A DNA stretch of 45,776 bases from Bacteroidales bacterium (GTDB lineage: Bacteria; Bacteroidota; Bacteroidia; Bacteroidales; P3). This document shows positions 15,001 through 18,964 of the stretch, one piece after another. The stretch lies in assembly GCA_900771365.1 (NCBI GenBank), contig CAAGNU010000173.1:1-45776 (forward strand). The letters are read 5' to 3'. The position numbers and the translations under genes were made by a program. Every line of letters begins with the position of its first letter. Within the stretch, counting starts at the first letter, position 1. The notes under the pieces were generated by a model. It made no database searches, was not told the origin of the DNA, and saw only the letters and a list, made by a program, of their open reading frames with translations.

Positions 15001-18000
15001 GAAGCACGGTGCCTATATGGCTGAGCTGACGAAGGACGGCAGCGGCATCGTGGTGCACTCGTGGAGGAAGCTGCTGGAGGAGTATAGGAAGAAGCAGCGA
15101 GGAACCCAGCGGAGAAGCGCTGGGAACGGTGGCGACTATGTGAGCCGCAAGACGAGGGCTGCGATGCGGTATGTGCAGGAGATGGCGGACAAGCTGAAGC
15201 TGGGTAACGTGGAGGTGAGAACTGACACGGAAGGACTGAGCGGCAGACAGGCGCGATCGAAGGGATGGTATGACACCAGGAGCGGTAAGATCGTGATTGT
15301 GCTGGCTAACCATACGGATGTGGGTGACGTACTGCGCACGCTGCTGCATGAGGGTGTAGGCCATTATGGACTGCGTAAGATGTTCGGCAAGGACTTTGAC
15401 ACCTTCCTGGATAATGTATATCAGAACGTGACGAAGGAGATCCGTCAGAAGATTGCCGATAAGGCTGCAAGGAACGGCTGGGACTTCCGTGTGGCTACGG
15501 AGGAGTACCTGTCGGAGCTGGCTGAGGATCAGGACTTCGAGTACAACAGCAACCCGGGCTGGTGGAACAAGGTGAAGGAACTGTTTGTGGATATGCTGAG
15601 GAAGGCTGGCTTCAAGCTGGCCGGCGATGGCATGACGGACAATGATCTGCGCTACATAGTGTGGAAGAGCTATGAGAACCTGCGCTATGGCGAGGATCAT
15701 GGTGTGATACGCAGCGCACGCACTGAACTGATGAAGCAGCGCCTCGGGGTAGGCTACTACGAAGAGGAGGACGGCGACGGAGGCGATGGCGGGCCGAAGC
15801 CGAGAGGAACCCAGCGCGGACGCACCGGGAACGGTGGCGAGACCCAGAGCGAACGCCCTGGGAACGGGGGCAGAGAGGTGGCTGACGATGGGGATGCCAT
15901 ACGCTACCGTAGCGGCGGACTGATGGATGAACGTGACAGGATCATCGTGAGGGACGCGTATGATGCGGAGATTGCGAGCAGTACCTATCAGATGCGTGAG
16001 GCTGCGCAGGACAGCATGTTGTCACTGCGCCGCTTCATGGAGATGATTGCTGAGAAGACCGGGCGTAAGGTGGAGGACTTCGAGAACGCCTATATTGCGG
16101 AGAATGCGAAGTCGTCAATCAACGGCAACGAGCAGAAGCTGTATAGAAAGATGCTGTTTGAGCCGCTGCTGGATGAGGTGCATAACCTGGCCAAGGATGG
16201 CAGCAGCCGCGATGAGGTGACCCGCTATATGATGGCGAAGCATGGACTGGAGCGACAGGAATACATGCAGAACCGTGCGATAGCCAACGATGAGGATGCA
16301 GACCGCGACTTTGCGGGACTGACTGGACTGACAGAGAAGGATGACATCAACGATGCCATTGCGGAGGCAGAGAGGATGGTGGCCGACTTTGAGGCGAAGC
16401 ATGACGTGACGGACCTGTGGGCCAAGACCAACGCCTGCACGAAGGCTACGCTGGATAAGGCGTACAGGAGCGGCATGCTGAGCAAGGACGGATATGAGAA
16501 GATAAGCAAGATGTATGAATACTACATACCGCTGCGAGGCTTCAAGGATCCGACGAGCGAGGACGTGTATAGCTACCTGAACAATGAGGGTAGCCCGCTG
16601 AACAACCCTGTGAAGAATGCGGAGGGACGATCGTCGGTATCGTTTGACCCACTGGCCAACATCCAGAGCATGGCTGACAGCGCCATCATACAGGGCAACC
16701 AGAATATGGTGAAGCAGAAGTTCCTGAAGTTTGTGATGAACAACCCTTCGGACCTGGTGAGCGTGAACCGCATGTGGCTGCAGTATAATGACGTGGCAGG
16801 CAGATGGGAGGCTGTGACGGCTGACATCAATGACGGTGACTCGCCTGCTGAGGTGCTGAGGAAGACGGAGCAGTTCGAGCAGGACATGGAGGCCAGGGCT
16901 CAGAGTGATCCTGACCACTACAAGCGTGGAAGGGATGCTGCCAACCTGCCTTACCGTGCACTGGGTAAGAACCTGAACGAGCACATGGTGCATGTGAAGA
17001 TGGGAGGCCAGGACTATGTGATAACGGTGAACGGCAGCCCACGACTGGCTCAGGCCATCAACGGCATGACGAACCCTGACAACAGGAGCAATGGCTGGCA
17101 GAAATACATTGAGAACGCCGGTCGCAGTGTCAATAGGAAGATGAGCGCCTTCTACACGACGAAGAACCCAGAATTTGTGCTGAGCAACTTCCTGAGGGAT
17201 GCGCTGTATTCGAACACTTCGGTATGGATCAAGGAGAGACCGAACTATGCCATCCGCTTCAACCGCAACTTTATGGGCAGGGTGAATCCATGGAAGCTGT
17301 TCGGGCTGCTGAAGAAGCATGAGAGCGGAACGCTGAACATGAGTGATCCGATGGAGCGTGACTTCAGCCAGTTTATGGCTTATGGCGGAGAGACGGGCTA
17401 TGCCTTCATGGAGAGCGTGAAGGAGGACGAGAAGCATATCGAGAAGTACATGAAGATGAAGGAGGCGAAGATCCCTGTGCGCAAGGCATGGAGCTACCTG
17501 GCAGATGTGCTTGAGAACTTCAACCGTTCGGTGGAGCTTTGCGCCCGCTTCTCGGCATACGTGACGAGCCGAGAGATGGGCAGGACGATGGAGCGAAGCG
17601 TGAACGATGCGAAGGAGATCAGCGTGAACTTCAACAAAAAGGGTGCTGGCAGTACGTTTGTCGGCAAGGATAACCAGACGAAGCTGGGTAATGTGGCTGC
17701 GTTTGTGTCTGGCGTAGGTGGAAGCTCGTATGTGTTCTGGAATGCAGCCGTGCAGGGTGTGACGAACTTCGGGCGACTGAACAAGCGGCACACCGGCAAG
17801 GCACTGACCGCTGCGGCAACGCTGTTTGTGCTTGGCATAATCATGGCGAGCATTGGCGGTGGCGGCGACGATGAGGACTACTATGAGGACGAGTATCATA
17901 ACATACCGCCGTATAAGCGCAGGAACAACATCTGCTTCAAGATACCTGGGACGAACAGCTATGCGACGATACCATTGCCTAAGGAGTTTGCAGGTATATA

Positions 18001-18844
18001 CGGTCTGGGCGAACTGTGCGCAAGCCTGCTGAGCGGCAAGGAGCGAATGTCGGGTAAAGAGATAGCTGCGGAGATGGGCACACTGGTGTCGAACTACCTG
18101 CCACTGGATATTGTGGACGCGAACGGCAAGCTGAGTCCAAGTGTATTGGTACCATCGTATCTGAAGCCGTTGACGGAGGCATATATCACCAATGAGAACT
18201 GGATGGGTATTCCGGTCTATAAGAAGACCATGTGGAACGAGCGAGATCCGGAGTGGACGAAGGCGTATAAGCATACGAACAAGTATCTGGTGGACTTTGC
18301 TAAGGCGATGAACGAATGGACAGGCGGTGACGATGTAACGCCAGGCGGAATCAACATCAACCCTGCGAGGATAGAGCATGTGCTGGAGGGTACGTTCGGC
18401 GGTGTGACCACGTTCACGAACAAGCTGGTGAAGGCCGGAGAGACGATGACTGGTGACATGGACTTCGAGTGGAGGAACATGCCGATGGCATCGAGAGTGG
18501 TGACTGGTGCAGATGACCAGGCCATGATGCGCAGGGTGGATAAGGACTACCGCAAGTATAAGGAGGAGTATGACCAGACGAAGCGTAGGGCCAGCAGGTA
18601 CAGAGACATGGAGTATGAAGGTGTGCTGGGTGCTGCCGAGCGCATCGACTACTTTGAGAACTCGAAGGAGTATGGACGGTATGAGATCCTGGACGGGTAT
18701 GTGAGCGCCATCCGCAATATGGAGGATAGGCTGAAGGAGCTGACGGACAAGGAGGAGATCGAGGACGTACAGTTTGAGCTGACCGATATGAAGCGCGAGG
18801 TGCTGGCGGAGCTGCATGAGTTTGATGACATGTGGAGCCGATGA
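32..18844 (+). CDS. Giant polyvalent phage protein (6270 aa) with MuF-C, ADP-ribosyltransferase-like, zincin, pyrophosphatase-like, ParB-like and LPD38-like domains
   Basis: An in-frame TAA at 17-19 and no other start after it make the ATG at 32 the start. Domains in order, by approximate residue: short N-terminal domain 1-55; helical and hydrophobic stretch 300-650; SH3-like segments 940-1090; DdrB-like ParB fold 1310-1500 with GNGRTMAGKL near 1403; nuclease-like domain 1757-1910; inorganic-pyrophosphatase-like domain 2148-2290 (DGDHIDIFL, DEHKVMYGF); coiled coils 2350-2720; LPD1-like zincin 3334-3525 with HEWWH at 3428; second nuclease-like (PBECR-type) domain 3673-3843; ART-like domain 3852-4113 (YxHGS-type start, GTGEGSNVYGAGHYVS); zincin HEYTH at 4146; MuF C-terminal domain 4563-4728; ART-PolyVal 4732-4928 (NFKNWFGDW, VVYHGT); zincin-like HEGVGH at 5106; LPD38-like 5290-6270 with a membrane segment near 5924-5945. 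Family names are from memory of the polyvalent-protein literature. By analogy it is ejected with the DNA and acts on the host; that role is inference. Hairpin elements occupy its linkers. Confidence 0.93.
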   Translation: MPIYILNGKNYTIPDNLADKFENENPGATVKVMGGGNTIDIPVAKKQEFFDAFKDAAYQSAQPSTAAPGSAQQQVTEEKPDAATEQKPVEPAEQKADSLSPWTKPGEAEARSLSPWGKGAALDKQPEGKRAERLDPKYQLDENGQLRPFTPLESEKVMDEEGNVTWKPKMVKGEDGTDVYRDVYGREHNPMEADTREMVEENTLETSDYHNMQSATREQVASMSADIAQRLKQRGEEIDQNMDNSFMGNMVRGGGMAGMPGYVASNNGRLTDPQYKALQTAQTSLKDAQAIIDEADHNKQSGDFGAWLESSFAGGAARGFGEKLFDARTWDMGLSDGIAAGTMLDALKRMEKGEQISEEERMMLDAKAVELATNAYFGSYVGRGYKAGAVTAESLPFMLEMCINPASAAGETAQAMLTRYALKRFGKNVVKDNAKKYLTAKVATRLVGDIAGSATMTATTGLPRTLADAEQRMVGKIEYETDPWTKENYFGFRHDNEEDFATAFAKAFKATTIENYSEMVGEYFAPAAEIVGKGARWTMNKIGLGKVNEMIKDVAMSDVAKAVGDFEKHAKWNGTFGEFAEEQVGGMMNAILVGDQTMGEVWSNDNMIDTFLGVSLMGGVFSAVKTMGYRTPTHRARKEMMDADVRAAAVMGDPEAWSEIKSSLDGTDEQKQAVLAEVADADMPMAQKQAIFDYARKAEEYAGVMQGTEKRRAEEENAAQVDAEASFDNGYSLETPQELNDAKNWYEAMRENVWQAFNEGYAYYDVLYHLDGGSENDVQDPVVFLSALHSDASYTDEQKQTALDYLNAKATYDGMIQRVRDDIDSQIAVSDAAIDQRVSRNADQVGSIVPATMKQDDRQVYVIDGTVKMLDDGTMVDTQGSSESILVRDAETGKLEWTSPHDILRVDEPLNAEQEKEEARKNIRQSIAQQKANEIDGVLPFAVGDKYNVLAQDGTNAVAQVMADNGDGTVTVMWNNDPSATGPVAKDELQQMSDAENEQRLAQHAEQKKQQHDEEKAEEVKKPARHYTSEDIVVLRDADGLLVRGQITNEANEDGLIGVLTERPLNGRPNNMLTQEELDNMVESVNGEVVEKPVEADAERQRQDTETDVPAGEAAGTVAEPTADAVGTVAPSADAQGTVAEPAASVEQEPMPMKGEGEDMEPDFEQTTPERGYSYLFGESGLEEKDAASLMTNNLTAAKKEADKLKAKKPKIGTSIAKYNKDMAAWTDKVKAAEARQTYWQQMMDLRTADNERRREEQRLADASAHDAAVAANAAEQQEMERKAAEQAAVGTNNVAPAIREKWEKAQKTEGSADEVVLANGEKITGKYVLVESDAPTASHDAEKGFVKSEGFPVDENGGSVNDRDYERDTDAQTQTRIIADNYDSRALQSPVVVSQDGVVLSGNGRTMAGKLAASQGTDKAYLDYLKDHASKYGFTAEQVAGMQHPRVVFVADGQQPYTAETFAKFNAQEMKSQSKTEQAVKLGKVVDDKLYGRIIDAINGYDTLGDFYASSSAVDAMTELQKAGVVSQAQFAEMFDGESVSAVGRELLENMLIGKAFESNPDALREISAMKGVRQAVISALSEITNNVKLGEDFSLEDELAAAIDLVYKARKEGGYKEGDRVSGFASQGNLGFLGEEATVADITNVTVMKLADVVNSGKPTMLRNTLRSYNAMAFDSASGQLDIFAGLPTKDEIMKDSMANININNTNNGTEKRQEGQPAAGEARNAEAAPAERGGEGQQSGSGNVRQTDEWQGGLGETEGVRFSDEVDENGKRFVLSSEGDIAFGTISEETGLTPAPIQLSEGMITDPATNAGYGLVHIEARHGNQIRNAGYNSVVEFVEEVAKNYQRIKEANDRDGHKTYLLQLTDRHNNTLIVELAGDEAYWTINTAGIFKESYGARNREVYNRHTTVNQSTETDSQSLDEKQSGTSASTSMLETTPRDETIGSASEVQNGGSASTGDASQSEPNADNGSSSNGTASNVSVGKDSDNADNEQTSADNNAKKADISSETEGADGKNAIDTGVPGVTAVGDGTYIVDGRKECEISSYKGVSGDISYYAKMPEGMDKVALSVLKDAKDWGKDGIMVFANSLDAMRNKLRKVFAAWDKQQPSTAAAEAEEKQTPVAAAIASAEAETEQNPTDAQKEAGNYKKGHVKVDGYDITIENPKGSVRSGKDASGKEWSITMNNTYGYIRGTEGVDGDHIDIFLSDNPEQGNVYVVDQVDADGNFDEHKVMYGFGSAEEARDNYLANYEKGWKMGIITEVSKEEFKKWIESSHRKTKPFSEYKGVKKDGGQNESAQDAEVKKPAEAPLGTGSEPNADALETGSERPTWKDADTSSENYQEAYDASWDNWQMEVEDKRLSLDDLRVLLDDLEKTSLDDYNETNKPYAQGYAATDAEIAESQRADIDALRALIKETEEREASPEYQERMRRQAEQKAKSEKFNAIMDRHAEKNDVKAAAKEIAEAEDLSDEDLTKAVDAATTHVGDHKAAIEHTKRKDVGYFTYTKDEQKAKIDGYKKRIKWNEFAIKAINAAIEIRKEKMMQSEVKDSDVERWLAEDRELRRVRTDGKNVESFDDYMRRVATSATDRVASRAYVYEVYGDNVPEAIEDAYPYVLTKDNAAEVARDLLYQQFDEDGCLAIFRGILKAKSEAILPFLDELYKIKKEAADAAESPSLHALREHVRTLAEEMDVKLPENFDTMTEEQLRNALDRGEEMKKGRERLAAAKYKVGDKVRDTNGHELEVVRVYIVREEPVNGVVEHTVYYDLKEGKKKPFAQPERNLDMWQEMNEQRAEADAKRQRQNTEETVDDPAEPAADATGTGAESAEPAGEAAGTEAEPAADAVGTVAEPTGETVGTEADGTTGKQQRKRKVKQKEDIEDVGEKIAGARKDMKLEIAKSIDDATVQSLIELAFSKAYKKPNLAKAVESGALREKDATFYYAWFNTTINQTKPKLTQRDSRMKKWRADYVTPVERWAQSTYERLQFLKEFVEADEEKRDEMIERVLSDKYLNVDADKREIARIQSLNPHLPADTWGECWTPNPMVITYEVMERLGYKVGDKLDIPFGMLQPNSHFTSYSLTNAKGDRPYDATVLSLEDGINRIVSMAKLKRGDGDIKHPLSSFRFIPTKKDYRDSGRYSVTWGGWSSHNSREFDTKEEAEAFAAKKKDAIIMPIREISRRYGYQLNWRNPINGDVKVVSRMEFDTAEDAAAYLDENYEAMNDAVNEMNSKENGGKKRELAASDLVTINHTRTDGKWSYGVFVPAKYGLSSGLNAGKDYLLKDGFETRDEAMAYAESMKEDLLKAYNEYKQKQKAFVYFDTGENSRMGEDYRGGADVTAEDFMNAFGFRGVQFGNWTNQADRQMAVNQAYDAFMDLAKLIGVSPRALSLNGELGIAFGARGNGGALAHYEPNEVVINLTKTKGAGSLAHEWWHALDNYLSRKSGVPMGMVTDSKTIALRDELRTAFNRLIDEVSNSDYYRRSVAKGEYWGRMHEVTARLLAEWVDRSLKKNGELNTFLARGVNSDRWVNMTYAFYRWQREKDGSKEKMLTREEWAETPEALNGFPYPSDKEVEQFGDAMRNIFDVIDEREHDGHSELFQIAAGEPYTDNRTAAQMMATQAVLNSLSGNTGIGVVMESQEEGQRVAGMDDAGAELMAVEAVKDETLDYFRKSVSGDITGKPMPIGKLTPAGREYLMRLSGIDMKEDVDFVLNPSDMTHIYNEHYGENEKDPGNNNPLNDEDIRNIVDIIENPDEVVFFIDLKHDNRKTFIFFKETEVDGVYNLAEVYGDRKGNLTAKSLYKTKKGISQREDELINSPHTTSVTTGASLSFGAKIPQLFELPKLSEGNQPNTAEFMKVWHGSAAIFDHFDGAFMGTGEGSNVYGAGHYVSQEKGIGESYASIVATGKYDVLLDGKPVERGQAQYLDYVLGELKRFGYSIEDAASGLEWYYETDAPVSNSDSAEKRQARKAVELLRSGSIKVEKSTRHLYEVEIPEDNGKNYIDWNNRMTPDQMRVIASAIAERRNSHFDYPMNDKELGAYKEDVLKEIQREAFNGSCLNSFLQNKMAMGNKAQSQFLAELGFVGNKVPTYNRHEGDKSKWNYVLFRDDDLTIKDRVDFMKRGTGTVYGWSEGNRIHLTPEGINPNTPIHEYTHLWAKAVMQRNPELWANVKELLKGTPIWDEVVNDPAYDGLTSEDAIASEALSRLSGRKNAAKMVQMAQQMLDEAKDKGVMAEANAHNLVLRMKQALEKFWRWVGTNLFDMKKFKNIDEVTDRVLFDLLNKTDLGLDENGDAAPEFSRVTDQAKIDELEGGRKIKVYRAMQLIDGQLYPPMAAMSDSKTFVQPSELGKWEQADEKIDNAIWKKNKKGELTAYFRLRKGNGKYVDAAYNPYFHTSPTPLNDQFSEAQSRPNLVTVEMEIPESELTSGYKAYGAKDAVGKLEWKAGIIQGQLTGTRTVMLSRYAKPVRIVSDAEVADVIVDMFGGKKIVMPSNVVTPSLREELEKLGVPFVETNNQGHLIDGEHEGEHYSKVYGDNRDAKRGGQDTNNSDAERGGQDTELEEVNDKFNAMLSSFSLENADRMVFDLGDPSEILKGAGIADKRMKLYGNKIAKKLRKHGFSVDDLRDLPLAMSKPIAVFDNYSKDGNRSVLTELKTKDGNVLVAVDLGKGGDIDFNIISTVFGKNPDSVENWLEKGLATYIDNEKVRDYLHLAAPIAAASDNTGLSSGAKIQPNNELNKLLGEKLYIRTENFKNWFGDWQKEPKSASKVVDENGEPLVVYHGTQHMEFYFKDGHPYTRWTEPFYTFKEGKGFFTDDEDAAKTFARGRQGLYACYLNMRNPFEFDCKGMSWDELNGYDNPDGYTMVTTDYIVRDVKSRFPEYDGVIFRNVGGENNGSIKHTIDDYVPFKPEQIKSATDNNGEFDGSNTDIRFREKTEFDEGQVMKVTMTNAGEYDPYNAMFFADTEDSLYRGREYMVEGLTTAHPSKAELLNAFREKHGAYMAELTKDGSGIVVHSWRKLLEEYRKKQRGTQRRSAGNGGDYVSRKTRAAMRYVQEMADKLKLGNVEVRTDTEGLSGRQARSKGWYDTRSGKIVIVLANHTDVGDVLRTLLHEGVGHYGLRKMFGKDFDTFLDNVYQNVTKEIRQKIADKAARNGWDFRVATEEYLSELAEDQDFEYNSNPGWWNKVKELFVDMLRKAGFKLAGDGMTDNDLRYIVWKSYENLRYGEDHGVIRSARTELMKQRLGVGYYEEEDGDGGDGGPKPRGTQRGRTGNGGETQSERPGNGGREVADDGDAIRYRSGGLMDERDRIIVRDAYDAEIASSTYQMREAAQDSMLSLRRFMEMIAEKTGRKVEDFENAYIAENAKSSINGNEQKLYRKMLFEPLLDEVHNLAKDGSSRDEVTRYMMAKHGLERQEYMQNRAIANDEDADRDFAGLTGLTEKDDINDAIAEAERMVADFEAKHDVTDLWAKTNACTKATLDKAYRSGMLSKDGYEKISKMYEYYIPLRGFKDPTSEDVYSYLNNEGSPLNNPVKNAEGRSSVSFDPLANIQSMADSAIIQGNQNMVKQKFLKFVMNNPSDLVSVNRMWLQYNDVAGRWEAVTADINDGDSPAEVLRKTEQFEQDMEARAQSDPDHYKRGRDAANLPYRALGKNLNEHMVHVKMGGQDYVITVNGSPRLAQAINGMTNPDNRSNGWQKYIENAGRSVNRKMSAFYTTKNPEFVLSNFLRDALYSNTSVWIKERPNYAIRFNRNFMGRVNPWKLFGLLKKHESGTLNMSDPMERDFSQFMAYGGETGYAFMESVKEDEKHIEKYMKMKEAKIPVRKAWSYLADVLENFNRSVELCARFSAYVTSREMGRTMERSVNDAKEISVNFNKKGAGSTFVGKDNQTKLGNVAAFVSGVGGSSYVFWNAAVQGVTNFGRLNKRHTGKALTAAATLFVLGIIMASIGGGGDDEDYYEDEYHNIPPYKRRNNICFKIPGTNSYATIPLPKEFAGIYGLGELCASLLSGKERMSGKEIAAEMGTLVSNYLPLDIVDANGKLSPSVLVPSYLKPLTEAYITNENWMGIPVYKKTMWNERDPEWTKAYKHTNKYLVDFAKAMNEWTGGDDVTPGGININPARIEHVLEGTFGGVTTFTNKLVKAGETMTGDMDFEWRNMPMASRVVTGADDQAMMRRVDKDYRKYKEEYDQTKRRASRYRDMEYEGVLGAAERIDYFENSKEYGRYEILDGYVSAIRNMEDRLKELTDKEEIEDVQFELTDMKREVLAELHEFDDMWSR
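216..229. repeat. Short palindrome AGCC-AAGTAC-GGCT in coding linker
   Basis: Imperfectly extended hairpin (CAGCC/GGCTG, loop AAGTAC) in the Pro/Ala-rich linker of the giant protein, read as Gln-Pro-Ser-Thr-Ala. It shares its core with 6354-6379, 11566-11583 and with the terminators at 36574, 41204 and 44638. Confidence 0.6.
3313..3480 (+). repeat. Hairpin-element array A (five units) inside the giant gene
   Basis: First comes a related unit at 3318-3340 (arms CTGACGC/GCGTCAG, followed by GACACGGAG). Then come four 33-nt-class units with left arms starting at 3359, 3392, 3422 and 3455, spaced 33, 30 and 33 nt. Arms: CCTGCTG/CAGCAGG with loop GAGAAG; CCTACAGC/GCTGTGGG with loop TGAC; CCCAGTGC/GCACAGGG with loop GGAC; CCTGCT/AGCAGG. 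The first three are followed by [T/A]AC[G/C/T]GTGGC-like tails. Translated as a Glu-Pro-x-Ala-Asp-Ala-x-Gly-Thr linker between SH3-like segments and the ParB-like domain. Confidence 0.85.
6354..6379. repeat. Perfect 10-bp palindrome AGCAGCAGCC-AAGTAC-GGCTGCTGCT
   Basis: Ten perfect base pairs around the loop AAGTAC, within the linker just before the pyrophosphatase-like domain (Gln-Pro-Ser-Thr-Ala-Ala). It has the same core as the intergenic terminators at 41204 and 44638, but no U-run follows, so it is not a terminator here. Confidence 0.75.
6950..7012 (+). repeat. Hairpin-element array B (two units)
   Basis: A decayed unit at 6950-6969 (CCC...GGG, then AACGGGGTC) is followed 33 nt later by a unit at 6983-7002 (left arm CCCAACGC, loop GGAC, right arm GCGCTGGA, then AACGGGGTC). 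The array separates the pyrophosphatase-like domain from the coiled-coil region and is read in the Glu-Pro-Asn-Ala-Asp-Ala frame. Confidence 0.75.
8413..8611 (+). repeat. Hairpin-element array C (five units)
   Basis: A GACGCAAAGCG-type unit near 8418 is followed by hairpins with left arms starting at 8474, 8516, 8549 and 8582 (spacing 42, 33, 33). Arms: CCTGCAGC/GCTACAGG; CCTGCTG/CAGCAGG; CCTGCAGC/GCTGTAGG; CCTACAG/CTGTAGG. Loops are GGAC or GAGAAG/GAGAAA and tails are AACGG-like. The 8516 and 8582 units differ at three consecutive arm positions, with matching changes on the other arm. Confidence 0.87.
11566..11583. repeat. Short palindrome TCAGCC-AAATAC-GGCTGA in coding linker
   Basis: Six perfect base pairs around AAATAC, extendable past one bulged base by AAAT/ATTT. 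It lies at the junction between the second nuclease-like domain and the following ART-like domain of the giant protein, and belongs to the AGCC/GGCT palindrome family. Confidence 0.6.
13629..13693 (+). repeat. Tandem 36-nt repeat D in linker before the MuF-C domain
   Basis: Two near-identical copies start at 13629 and 13665 (core GACGCARAGCGTGGCGGCC followed by AGGACACA), 36 nt apart and so frame-preserving. They encode Asp-Ala-Lys/Glu-Arg-Gly-Gly-Gln-Asp-Thr. They resemble the first units of arrays A and C and lie in the linker just upstream of the MuF C-terminal domain. Confidence 0.75.
15102..15133 (+). repeat. Single 33-nt hairpin element E
   Basis: Perfect 7-bp arms CCCAGCG/CGCTGGG with the loop GAGAAG, then AACGGTGGC. 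Here it is read in the Thr-Gln-x-x-x-x-Gly-Asn-Gly-Gly frame, not the Glu-Pro-x-Ala-Asp frame of arrays A-C. It lies just before the HEGVGH zincin-like domain. Confidence 0.85.
15807..15871 (+). repeat. Hairpin-element array F (two units)
   Basis: Units start at 15810 (CCCAGCGC, loop GGAC, GCACCGGG) and 15843 (CCCAGAGC, loop GAAC, GCCCTGGG), exactly 33 nt apart, with AACGG tails. They mark the boundary between the zincin-like domain and the LPD38-like C-terminal module. The second unit matches the two copies at 26630 and 26663. Confidence 0.85.
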
Positions 18845-18852
18845 GGTGACAC

Positions 18853-18897
18853 AATAAACAGATAAAAATGGGATGGCGCAGGGATTGGTTATCTTTG
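18853..18897 (+). promoter_or_regulatory. Phage promoter P1 for portal-TerL unit
   Basis: AATAAACAGATAAAAA begins at 18853 and the Bacteroidota -7 box TATCTTTG begins at 18890, exactly 37 nt later. The same pair with the same spacing occurs upstream of 23857, 37656, 38173 and (minus strand) 44486. The -7 box lies inside the terminator hairpin at 18872-18909. The predicted transcript has a leader of about 60 nt before the portal ATG. Confidence 0.8.
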
Positions 18898-18909
18898 CGC
18901 CATCTTTTT
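18872..18909 (+). terminator. Intrinsic terminator of the giant gene, overlapping promoter P1
   Basis: A 9-bp stem GATGGCGCA (18872-18880) / TGCGCCATC (18896-18904) with a 15-nt loop is followed by TTTTT. It begins 28 nt after the TGA of the giant gene. The loop and the 3' arm contain the -7 box of P1. Confidence 0.75.
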
Positions 18910-18964
18910 ATTGTGGCACGATGTGCGCAGGGATATAGACAAATAACAAATAACGATATTGGAC

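Noticed and set aside
16115..18817. 900-codon open frame on the minus strand, and others of 300-600 codons (1388-3109, 7667-9475)
   Set aside because: They lie wholly antisense to the giant gene, have Leu/His/Arg-rich low-quality protein sequence, and are explained by the strong codon bias of the real frame, which rarely creates stops in this antisense frame.
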